DNA of 40,766 nucleotides, from assembly GCA_045221575.1 (NCBI GenBank), contig JBGUWU010000007.1, positions 1 to 40,766 on the forward strand, written 5' to 3'. Both the position numbers and the translations under genes were made by a program. Below, piece by piece: positions 34,312 to 40,766 of this stretch. The stretch comes from Scybalousia_A sp045221575 (GTDB lineage Bacteria > Bacteroidota > Bacteroidia > Bacteroidales > P3). The first letter of the stretch is position 1. The number at the start of each line of letters is the position of its first letter. A model generated the notes under the pieces. That model was given only the letters and a program-made list of their open reading frames with translations. It was not told where the DNA came from and did not search any database.

Positions 34312-35976
34312 ATGTTAGAAGAAAAAGTACAAAAAAATTTTTTAGAAGAGATTATTGAGAACGATCTTAAAGAAGGCAAAGTAACTGCTATTCAAACTCG
34401 TTTCCCTCCAGAACCTAATGGTTATTTACATATAGGACACGCAAAAAGTATTTGCATCAATTTTGGTTTAGCTAAAAAATACGGCGGCAAAACCAACTTG
34501 AGATTTGATGACACCAACCCTGTAAAAGAAGACACAGAGTACGTTGATTCCATAAAAGAAGATATTAAATGGTTAGGTTTCAATTGGGCTATTGAAAGAT
34601 ATGCCTCTGATTATTTTGAACAATTATATCAATGGGCTGTTGAATTAATCAAGAAAGGTAAAGCTTATGTTGATGACCAAACAAATGAAGAGATTCGTTT
34701 AAATCGAGGTACTGTTACTTCTCCGGGAAAAGATTCTCCTTATAGAAATCGTAGCGTAGAAGAGAATCTATTGCTCTTTGAACAAATGAGAGAAGGAAAG
34801 TTCGCTGATGGAGAAAAAACACTTAGAGCAAAAATAGACATGGCTCACCCTAACATGAACATGAGAGACCCTATTATGTATAGAATTATACATACGTCTC
34901 ACCACCGCACAGGAGATAAATGGTGTATTTATCCTATGTATGACTATGCTCATGGAGAAAGTGATAGCATTGAAAACATAACTCACTCCATTTGTACTTT
35001 AGAATTTGACATTCACAGACCATTATACGATTGGTTTATTGAACAATTAGGAATATTCCCTTCTCATCAATATGAGTTTGCTCGCTTGAACATAACTAAT
35101 ACTGTAATGAGTAAAAGAAAACTTCTTCAACTTGTCAAAGAAGGTTACGTAAAAGGTTGGGACGATCCACGTATGCCGACTATCTGTGGACTAAGAAGAA
35201 GAGGTTACACACCAGAGAGTATTAGAAACTTCTGTGAAGACATAGGTGTTGCAAAAAGAGATAATCTTATAGACTATTCTCGTTTAGAAGGTTCTTTAAG
35301 AGACGACCTTAACAAACGTGCAGACAGAGTTATGGGAGTACTTCACCCTATAAAACTGATAATAGATAATTGTCCTGATGATTTCGTTGATGAGTTAGAT
35401 GCTGTAAATAATCCTGAAGACGAATCCAAAGGAACACGAAAAATAACTTTCTCTAACACTTTATACATAGAGGAAGACGATTTCATGGAAGATGCTCCTA
35501 AAAAATATTTCCGTCTTACTCCTGGTCAAGAAGTGCGTTTAAGATATGCTTATATTGTTAAATGTACTCATTGCGATAAAGATGAAAATGGAAAAGTTAT
35601 TGCTGTACACTGCACATACGACCCTGATTCTCGTGGAGGTAATGCTACAGATGGAAGAAAAATCAAAGGAACCATACATTGGGTTAATGCAAAAGATTGT
35701 GTTGATGCTGAGGTTAGACTGTTTGACCGTTTGTTTGAAGCCGAGCTACCAGATAAAGTAGAAGAAGGCAAAACTTTCCTTGACAATCTTAATCCAAACT
35801 CTTTAACAGTTTTAAAGAACTGCAAGATGGAAAAAGCTGTTAAGGGAGCAGAACACTTAAAGAAATATCAATTTGAGCGTTTGGGTTATTTCTCTGTTGA
35901 TTACGATAGCACAGAAGATAACTTGGTATTCAACCGTACTTGTACATTGAAAGATTCTTGGGCTAAACAAAAATAA
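34312..35976 (+). CDS. glnS: Glutaminyl-tRNA synthetase
   Basis: The 554-residue class I synthetase attaches glutamine to tRNA-Gln. It has the HIGH motif in PPEPNGYLHIGHA (32-44), the KMSKS-equivalent MSKRK (266-270), the GlnRS-type GDKWCIYPMYDYAHG at 201-215 and the anticodon-binding beta-barrels at about 340-540. The sequence is full length for the bacterial GlnRS type without a GatB-like tail. It heads a tight run with an outer-membrane protein 13 bases later and two envelope genes beyond. Confidence 0.97.
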   Translation: MLEEKVQKNFLEEIIENDLKEGKVTAIQTRFPPEPNGYLHIGHAKSICINFGLAKKYGGKTNLRFDDTNPVKEDTEYVDSIKEDIKWLGFNWAIERYASDYFEQLYQWAVELIKKGKAYVDDQTNEEIRLNRGTVTSPGKDSPYRNRSVEENLLLFEQMREGKFADGEKTLRAKIDMAHPNMNMRDPIMYRIIHTSHHRTGDKWCIYPMYDYAHGESDSIENITHSICTLEFDIHRPLYDWFIEQLGIFPSHQYEFARLNITNTVMSKRKLLQLVKEGYVKGWDDPRMPTICGLRRRGYTPESIRNFCEDIGVAKRDNLIDYSRLEGSLRDDLNKRADRVMGVLHPIKLIIDNCPDDFVDELDAVNNPEDESKGTRKITFSNTLYIEEDDFMEDAPKKYFRLTPGQEVRLRYAYIVKCTHCDKDENGKVIAVHCTYDPDSRGGNATDGRKIKGTIHWVNAKDCVDAEVRLFDRLFEAELPDKVEEGKTFLDNLNPNSLTVLKNCKMEKAVKGAEHLKKYQFERLGYFSVDYDSTEDNLVFNRTCTLKDSWAKQK

Positions 35977-35989
35977 AAAGTTTATAATT

Positions 35990-36622
35990 ATGAAGAAGAT
36001 ACTTTATTTGTCCATAATACTTTTGTGTTTATCTATTACTGATTCATTTTCTCAGAATAGACACAGATTAACAGGAGGAGAACCTTATGATGTTTTCTTT
36101 TCTTTAAGAGGACACTATCTTATGACACAAGATAATTTTAAAGACAACTACCAATGGGGAGCTGGCGGAGATTTCCAAGTAGAGTTCCAATATCAAGAGA
36201 TAAAGCTTTCTTGGGGACTTTCTTTAGGCTATGATAGATTTCAACCTGAGACTGCAAAAATACAATACTTACCAACAAAACAAAACTTTGCTGCTTGGCA
36301 AGTGCCTTTAACTGTATTCTGTAACTATTACTTCTTTAACGAAAAAATAAAACCATACGTTGGCATCGGTTTAGGTACTGTTTATGGCAGATACGACTTT
36401 TCTCTTTCAAAAGAAAACTTCAATGACTATTACTACAGAGATTTTGAAGGACAATCAGGTATAAAATTTGGATATATGCCAAGAGTTGGTTGTATGTTCT
36501 CTTTAAACCACAAAAATGGCTTTGGTTTAGAGTTTGGAATGCAGAGTTACTTTAAAAACAAAAAACTTGAAAAACAGACAACTTTCTCTGCTACTCTACA
36601 ATACACATACATAATAGACTAA
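35990..36622 (+). CDS. Small outer-membrane beta-barrel protein
   Basis: The 210-residue protein has a signal peptide (MKKILYLSIILLCLSITDSFSQ). The rest shows alternating aromatic and polar strands (WGAGGDFQVEFQYQEIKLSWGLSLGYDRF, VPLTVFCNYYF, KPYVGIGLGTVYGRYDF, FSATLQYTYIID), as in small outer-membrane barrels of the porin-family or OmpX type. The ligand or role is unknown. It lies 13 bases after glnS and six before the rfbD-like gene. Confidence 0.8.
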   Translation: MKKILYLSIILLCLSITDSFSQNRHRLTGGEPYDVFFSLRGHYLMTQDNFKDNYQWGAGGDFQVEFQYQEIKLSWGLSLGYDRFQPETAKIQYLPTKQNFAAWQVPLTVFCNYYFFNEKIKPYVGIGLGTVYGRYDFSLSKENFNDYYYRDFEGQSGIKFGYMPRVGCMFSLNHKNGFGLEFGMQSYFKNKKLEKQTTFSATLQYTYIID

Positions 36623-36628
36623 TTCGCA

Positions 36629-37495
36629 ATGAAAATACTTGTTACCGGCGGTTTAGGTCAGTTAGGTAATAGTCTAAAAAAAATAAGCAAGGACTATGAC
36701 TTGGATTTTGTCTTCACTGATGTAGAAAACTTAGACATAACTGATAGGAAACAAGTAGATGATTTTCTTTCCAACAATGATTTTTCTTTTGTTATCAATT
36801 CTGCTGCTTATACTGCTGTTGATAATGCAGAAAAAGACCAAGAGAAATGTTATCTTATCAATAACATTGCAGTAGAAAATCTTGCTAAGTCGTGCAAAAA
36901 GAACAATGTCTTTCTTATCCACGTTTCTACTGACTATGTCTTTGATGGCGAACAAGCGCGTCCCTACTCTCCTTTTGACAAAACCAATCCATTAGGCTTT
37001 TACGGTAAAACCAAACTCTTAGGAGAAGAAAAAGCATTACAGTATTGCGAAAATAGTATAATAGTTCGCACAAGTGGATTATATAGCGAGTTTGGTAGAA
37101 ACTTTGTTAAAACAATGCTTAACCTATGTTCAACAAAAGAAACAATAGGTGTTGTTTTTGATCAAACAATATCTCCTTGTTATGCTACTTCTTTGGCAAA
37201 AATGCTTATGAAGACAGTGGAAAAAATAACAAAAGAAAAAACCATTGACAACAAATACAGGATACTTCACTTCTCTAATGAGGGAGTGCTTTCTTGGTAC
37301 GACTTTGCAAAAAAGATTAACGAACTTGCAGGATTACATTGTAATATAAAACCTATACGTTCTTTTGAATATCCAACGCTTGCTACTCGTCCTGCATATT
37401 CAGTATTAGATAAAAGCCTAACAAAAAAATATCTGTCTATCTCTATTCCTTATTGGGAAAATGATTTAAAAGAATGTTTAAACCAATTATTATAA
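36629..37495 (+). CDS. rfbD: dTDP-4-dehydrorhamnose reductase
   Basis: The 288-residue protein is a short-chain dehydrogenase of the RmlD/RfbD family: NAD(P)-binding GGLGQLG at 7-13, INSAAYTAVDNAE at 56-68, STDYVFDG at 100-107 and the catalytic Y125-x3-K129 (YGKTK). It reduces dTDP-4-keto-L-rhamnose to dTDP-L-rhamnose for surface polysaccharide. The rfbA, rfbB and rfbC genes are not adjacent. Length and motifs are normal. Confidence 0.93.
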   Translation: MKILVTGGLGQLGNSLKKISKDYDLDFVFTDVENLDITDRKQVDDFLSNNDFSFVINSAAYTAVDNAEKDQEKCYLINNIAVENLAKSCKKNNVFLIHVSTDYVFDGEQARPYSPFDKTNPLGFYGKTKLLGEEKALQYCENSIIVRTSGLYSEFGRNFVKTMLNLCSTKETIGVVFDQTISPCYATSLAKMLMKTVEKITKEKTIDNKYRILHFSNEGVLSWYDFAKKINELAGLHCNIKPIRSFEYPTLATRPAYSVLDKSLTKKYLSISIPYWENDLKECLNQLL

Positions 37496-37507
37496 AATCT
37501 CTTAATT

Positions 37508-38059
37508 ATGAAAAAGTTTTACACAAGAATATTATTCGTTGCATTTGTTTGCTTGTTATTATCAAGTTGTTCTGGATTACAAAGAATAAACAAACCTAAC
37601 GCTAAAAAGCCAACAACAGAAAAACCAAGCACAAACACCAATACAGCAAAAGATATTTACGCTAAATCAAAAGCAGAGCTTAACAGTTATGGTTCTTCTT
37701 TAACAGATTATTGTATCTCTTGGGTTGGTACTCCTTATCGTTCTGGTGGAACAACAAAACAAGGAGTGGATTGTTCCGGCTTTGTTGGTAATGTATATAA
37801 AGACGTTTATCAAATCACCCTACCAAGACGTAGCGGAGATATACAAAAAGCAGTTGATATTCTCAGCGATACTAAAAAAATGAAAGAGGGCGACCTTGTT
37901 TTCTTTGGAAAAGGAAACGTTAATCACGTAGGAATATTTTTACGTAACGATAAGTTTATTCACGCTTCTACATCTAAAGGAGTTATCGTTTCATCTTTAG
38001 AAGAAAAATATTGGAAAGAAAGATTTCACTCCTGCGGACATCACCCAGACAGAAAATAA
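37508..38059 (+). CDS. NlpC/P60-family lipoprotein (cell-wall peptidase)
   Basis: The 183-residue protein has a lipoprotein signal with lipobox LLSSC (Cys 21), a K/T/P/N-rich linker (25-50) and an NlpC/P60 domain (60-178). The catalytic residues are C89 (GVDCSGF), H140 (VNHVGIF) and H152 (FIHAS). It should cut peptide cross-links in peptidoglycan from the outer membrane, and closely resembles Spr/MepS. It is the last gene of the glnS run. Confidence 0.93.
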   Translation: MKKFYTRILFVAFVCLLLSSCSGLQRINKPNAKKPTTEKPSTNTNTAKDIYAKSKAELNSYGSSLTDYCISWVGTPYRSGGTTKQGVDCSGFVGNVYKDVYQITLPRRSGDIQKAVDILSDTKKMKEGDLVFFGKGNVNHVGIFLRNDKFIHASTSKGVIVSSLEEKYWKERFHSCGHHPDRK

Positions 38060-38117
38060 AAACATCATTAGATTTTATATAAATACTTTACTAACAAATA
38101 AGATATAACTTTGTGAA

Positions 38118-38267
38118 ATGTTTAAAACCTTTCCATTTTACAAACAGTTAGATGCTATGGACTGCGGGGCAACGTGTCTAAGAATGATAGCCAAATATTA
38201 TGGCAAGGGTTATTCTTTGGATACTTTGCGACAAAGAGGAGTTGATACTTCACGATTTGGAATGTAA
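38118..38267 (+). pseudogene. Truncated C39-peptidase remnant of a peptide-exporting ABC transporter
   Basis: A 49-codon frame reads MFKTFPFYKQLDAMDCGATC from its start, then LRMIAKYYGKGYSLDTLRQ. This is the start of the C39 peptidase domain of bacteriocin-processing ABC transporters, including its catalytic Cys 16 in DCGATC. It stops at TAA after residue 49, before the catalytic His and Asp and the whole transporter. A TAACTTTG element lies only four bases before the ATG, and a strong hairpin follows, so it may be transcribed. It is best read as a gene remnant, though a short regulatory peptide cannot be excluded. Confidence 0.8.
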
Positions 38268-38280
38268 AGATAAACAAACA

Positions 38281-38329
38281 AAAAAATATTCTCATCATTT
38301 TCATTTTTAATGATGAGAATATTTTTTTT
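38281..38329. terminator. Bidirectional terminator
   Basis: A 19-base stem (38281-38299 with 38309-38327; core ATTCTCATCATT) has a 9-base loop and A and T runs at its edges. It separates the C39 remnant from the convergent SIMPL gene. Confidence 0.85.
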
Positions 38330-38351
38330 GTCTTAACGTATCAATATCTTT

Positions 38352-39065
38352 TTACTTTACAAAGTAGTTTATTGTAGAAACAACTCTAACCTTTACTTTT
38401 AAAGGGTCGTCTGTTGAAGTTATTTCAAACTGTCCTTGATAAGCAGATTTGATATTCTTTATTTTAGAATCAGAAGATTGTGCAAACTCATCGGCTGCTT
38501 TCCTTGCATTCTTTATACTTTCTTTTATCATATCTGGCTTTATATCGTTGAGTTTGGTAAATGAATATGTTCTGTTATAATCTCCGTCATAGTAATAATC
38601 ATTCTTTATTAGATTCACACCCTCTTTAAACAAATCAAATTGATTCATTTCTATATCTCTTACAATACTAACCTTATTACTAATAAGAGTAATCTTCACA
38701 GTAGCATAATAACGATAGGTAATATTGTATTCATTACCATACTCTTGATTTCTCTTATCTTTAATATTAGGAACGTTTATCGATATTTCTTTTTCTGTTA
38801 AACCTTTAGCAATAACAAAATCCTTTACCTTTTTATTATTGCGTTCTATTTCTTTTAACACTTCGCTCATCTCGTTACCACCAACAGCGTATGAGATAAC
38901 AAGATTAGCATCATCAACATCTACTATCCTTTCTGACAATCCTCTAACAGTAACTATTCTTTCTTTATCTGCAAAAGAACGTAAGCCTTTGTAGATAAAA
39001 AATCCTGCAATAACTATCGCCACCGCAAGAGAAACAACCGAGATTTTTAAACTTAATTCTTTCAT
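38352..39065 (-). CDS. SIMPL-domain (DUF541) membrane-anchored protein
   Basis: The ATG at 39065 gives 237 residues; a GTG at 39095 would add ten residues but lacks support. An N-terminal anchor helix (about 5-25) is followed by a SIMPL/DUF541 domain: ERIVTVRGLSERIVDVDDANLVISYAV at 35-61, repeated beta-alpha units, and LNDIKPDMIKESIKNARKAADEFAQ near 180-204. SIMPL proteins are periplasmic, with oligomeric beta-rich assemblies and unclear roles in stress or signalling. It is transcribed alone. Confidence 0.85.
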   Translation of the reverse strand: MKELSLKISVVSLAVAIVIAGFFIYKGLRSFADKERIVTVRGLSERIVDVDDANLVISYAVGGNEMSEVLKEIERNNKKVKDFVIAKGLTEKEISINVPNIKDKRNQEYGNEYNITYRYYATVKITLISNKVSIVRDIEMNQFDLFKEGVNLIKNDYYYDGDYNRTYSFTKLNDIKPDMIKESIKNARKAADEFAQSSDSKIKNIKSAYQGQFEITSTDDPLKVKVRVVSTINYFVK

Positions 39066-39153
39066 CTTTGTATTCTTTTTATTATTAAACAACACAAAAA
39101 GAACCGCAAATTCTATTCCTAATATTGCATAAAGAACAAGAAATATTAAATAT

Positions 39154-39310
39154 TAAATCAAAATCATAGGAAACATCACAGGGGACAGGAACTTTTATCC
39201 ACGCTAAAGTTAAAGCATAGCATCATTATTTCAATAATTCATTTTAGTTAGTCTAAATAACACTAACGTAGGTCATTATATTGTATCAAAGTTCTTGTCC
39301 CCTTGATTTA
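39154..39310. mobile_element. MITE-like repeat copy A
   Basis: This 157-base non-coding element has terminal inverted repeats: AAATCA..CAGGGGACAGGAAC on the left and, read in reverse, TAAATCAAGGGGACAAGAAC on the right. It shares a 24-base perfect block (39252-39275) and most of its length with copy B at 40479-40648, in the same orientation. The left end carries the terminal motif twice in tandem, the outer copy degenerate. It abuts the Fic stop codon. No transposase is encoded; REP/RAYT-type or MITE-type mobilisation is possible. Confidence 0.75.
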
Positions 39311-39313
39311 ATT

Positions 39314-40348
39314 TTAAAAATACTCCCTCACAGCAAAGTCAAACTGATCTATGAATATATGCTTAAAAGCATACAGATTGTTCTGCTCGTAAAAGATGAG
39401 CATCGCCTTCTTGTAATCCATAGAATCAACTGAACGAAAGCTCAGCGGGCAGTAGCCGTTGGCTATCAGAATAGCATTGCTGATGATGCGGGCTGTCCGC
39501 TTATTACCGTCAGAAAAAGCCTGAATATACGACAGAAGTACCAATGCTAGTAGCGCCTTCTCGAACACGTTATCCTTGTTGTTTATCAAGTCACAGGTAT
39601 CACGCATGGCCTCGCGAATCTGAAACTCATTATCCAGCGGACGATAGTTAGTACCCGTAATACCTACACGACGATGACGGATACCCCTATCCACCGACAA
39701 CTCCTTAGTCAGCAGTTGGTGAATGTCCTCAATGTGGCTCACCGTCAATTGCTGCAGATAATCAGGATTATCCAATACAAATCGCAATGCATCCTTATGA
39801 TTCAGTAGCATCACCGCCTCTTCCTTTGTCTTGCCGTCGGCTGTTTTGCTCTCACGTAGCAGTCGCTCCGTCTCCAATAGCGAATAGGTATTACCCTCTA
39901 TCTGAGCCGATTTCCAACTCAAGTCAATACCCAACCGTTCCATCTCCTTGCGATACTCATTATCCGTCATCTCGCTCACATGCTGGCGAAATTCTGTCTG
40001 TAACGCATTCAGATGTTCCATCTCCTCGTCAGAAAACAAGCGTACGGTAGGCAACTGATAACGTATTAAGTTGAAGTTGAACAATGTCTGCACCTCACGT
40101 TCGTCAACATCTTGTGCGAAGTAAGTATCCAGATTCAACGGCATCAGCAGATGAGCTTGGTTTGACAGCCTGTACTTTGTAGCACGCGCCTTACCTTCCA
40201 TTACCACATCTCCCTTAGCCACAGCCGTAGCAAGCAGACGCTTCATGGTAGCATCGCTACCTTCGAATGCTGTTCCACGGACTATCTCGTCACGCGATGA
40301 CAATTGGTGATAATGTAGAAACTGCAGAATTGCTCTTGATATATCCAT
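39314..40348 (-). CDS. Fic-family protein with degenerate active-site motif
   Basis: The 344-residue protein has an N-terminal winged-helix-like part (1-65), a linker, and a Fic domain (about 140-320). The inhibitory motif S147-x3-E151-G152 is present N-terminal to the catalytic loop, as in class II Fic proteins. The catalytic HPFx(D/E)GN(K/G)R motif reads Q276-A-F-S-D-G-N-K-R284, so the essential His is Gln (codon CAG at 39521-39523 on the minus strand) while the nucleotide-binding part is kept. Fic proteins usually transfer AMP to Ser, Thr or Tyr; this one is probably inactive or altered. G+C (roughly 43-50% in sampled lines) is far above the neighbours, and MITE-like repeats lie on both sides. 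Its promoter element is TATCTTTG (minus strand). Confidence 0.88.
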   Translation of the reverse strand: MDISRAILQFLHYHQLSSRDEIVRGTAFEGSDATMKRLLATAVAKGDVVMEGKARATKYRLSNQAHLLMPLNLDTYFAQDVDEREVQTLFNFNLIRYQLPTVRLFSDEEMEHLNALQTEFRQHVSEMTDNEYRKEMERLGIDLSWKSAQIEGNTYSLLETERLLRESKTADGKTKEEAVMLLNHKDALRFVLDNPDYLQQLTVSHIEDIHQLLTKELSVDRGIRHRRVGITGTNYRPLDNEFQIREAMRDTCDLINNKDNVFEKALLALVLLSYIQAFSDGNKRTARIISNAILIANGYCPLSFRSVDSMDYKKAMLIFYEQNNLYAFKHIFIDQFDFAVREYF

Positions 40349-40370
40349 ACTTTTACTATTTTAATCGGTG

Positions 40371-40378
40371 CAAAGATA
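40371..40378 (-). promoter_or_regulatory. -7 element of the Fic-gene promoter
   Basis: TATCTTTG on the minus strand fits TAnnTTTG and lies 22 bases before the ATG at 40348. No standard -33 box is apparent. Confidence 0.5.
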
Positions 40379-40478
40379 GAGATATTTTTTAAATTATCGG
40401 ATCATTTTGAACTAAAAATTACATTATATAGAATTCTTTTTGAGCCGATACTATTATTACAAAATAACATAGAGATAC
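40379..40478. other. Non-coding spacer upstream of the Fic gene
   Basis: The 376-base gap between the Fic gene and the 5S rRNA holds the Fic promoter element, this featureless AT-rich stretch, MITE-like copy B and the rRNA terminator. I see no gene in it. Confidence 0.5.
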
Positions 40479-40648
40479 AAAATCAAAATCACAGGGGACA
40501 GGAATCACAGAGAACAGAAACCTTTATCCACGCTAAAGCGTAGTATTAATATCCTCTTAATTCATTTTAATTAATCTAAATAACACTAACGTAGGTCAAT
40601 ATCTTGTATATTGGGTAAATGTATAAAAGTTTCTGTCCCCTTGATTTT
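40479..40648. mobile_element. MITE-like repeat copy B
   Basis: This 170-base element matches copy A (39154-39310) over most of its length, including the identical 24-base block at 40575-40598. Its inverted ends are AAAATCA-C-AGGGGACAGGAA and, read in reverse, AAAATCAAGGGGACAGAAAC. It has an internal perfect hairpin ACGC-TAAA-GCGT (40530-40541) and again a doubled left end (a second unit CACAGAGAACAGAAAC follows the first). Confidence 0.75.
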
Positions 40649-40680
40649 AAGAAAAGAAACATTTCCAAATAAACAGCATA

Positions 40681-40717
40681 AAAAAAAGAGAAGACAACAT
40701 AAAGTTATCTTCTCTTT
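40681..40717 (-). terminator. rRNA operon terminator
   Basis: On the minus strand a 14-base stem (40704-40717 with 40685-40698, one G-U pair, core AAAGAGAAGA) with a short loop is followed by seven T residues. It sits a few bases after the 5S 3' end. Confidence 0.8.
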
Positions 40718-40724
40718 GTAGTAA

Positions 40725-40766
40725 TTGGCGGCGACCTACTTTTCCACATACTTGTTGCAGTATCAT
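40725..40766 (-). rRNA. rrf: 5S rRNA, 3' end
   Basis: Read on the minus strand the last bases are GATACTGC...GTGGAAAAGTAGGTCGCCGCC, matching the conserved 3' third of bacterial 5S rRNA (GATGGTACTGC...GTGGGAGAGTAGGTCGCCGCC). The rest continues beyond the right edge. It implies an rRNA operon transcribed leftward into the terminator at 40681-40717. Confidence 0.85.

Noticed and set aside
39154..40648. Composite transposon or insertion sequence
   Set aside because: Neither copy encodes a transposase and none lies between them, so only a MITE-like, non-autonomous call is supported.

Overview
The window looks like chromosomal DNA of a low-G+C Bacteroidota bacterium, most likely of the order Bacteroidales. 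Three things support this. Coding DNA is mostly about one third G+C with AT-rich spacers. Many genes follow the Bacteroidota promoter pattern, TTTG, about 19 bases, then TAnnTTTG, with little sign of Shine-Dalgarno sequences. The gene families are typical of the phylum: DUF4199, DUF4838, DUF5686, a SIMPL/DUF541 protein, a long RelA/SpoT protein, and a deoxyhypusine-synthase-like protein in a bacterium. No species is named because no marker gene is complete; only the 3' end of a 5S rRNA lies at the right edge.

Layout. Positions 1-2350 look accessory: the start of a secreted choice-of-anchor J/Fn3 protein running off the left edge, an 800-base spacer with a terminator and a 48-base perfect palindrome, and a YafQ-like toxin-antitoxin pair between two copies of a 59-base direct repeat. 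Positions 2356-6705 (minus) hold a coiled-coil lipoprotein, two DUF4199 membrane proteins and a DUF4838 secreted protein. Positions 6863-16450 (plus) are a tight run: RelA/SpoT, a DUF5686 protein, then a four-gene lipid-type module (nucleotidyltransferase/ATP-grasp fusion, CDP-alcohol phosphatidyltransferase, flippase-like protein, HAD hydrolase) and a thioredoxin lipoprotein. A metal/cobalamin-type binding lipoprotein (minus), a deoxyhypusine-synthase-like gene, tpiA and prmA follow. Positions 20737-27885 are a compact run: guaB, two parvulin foldases, a MoxR ATPase and a secreted OmpA-like protein. Then come hydF and tadA (minus), a thioesterase, a U32 peptidase-family gene and a PHP phosphatase (plus), a novel membrane protein (minus), mscL, and the run glnS, an outer-membrane barrel, rfbD and an NlpC/P60 lipoprotein. 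The right end is again accessory: a 49-codon C39-peptidase remnant, a SIMPL protein, and a foreign-looking Fic gene bracketed by two MITE-like repeats, just downstream of a leftward rRNA operon.

How the genes fit together. The centre is housekeeping: stringent response, GMP synthesis, glycolysis, Gln-tRNA charging, tRNA modification and outer-membrane protein folding. The best candidate for an under-described system is the 11697-15938 module. It has the parts of a CDP-alcohol-dependent lipid headgroup pathway and recalls the inositol-lipid cluster of Bacteroides, but it carries an ATP-grasp domain fused to the nucleotidyltransferase and has no inositol-phosphate synthase beside it. Second in interest are the Fic protein, whose catalytic histidine is a glutamine while its inhibitory motif is intact, and the repeat-flanked cassettes at both ends of the window.
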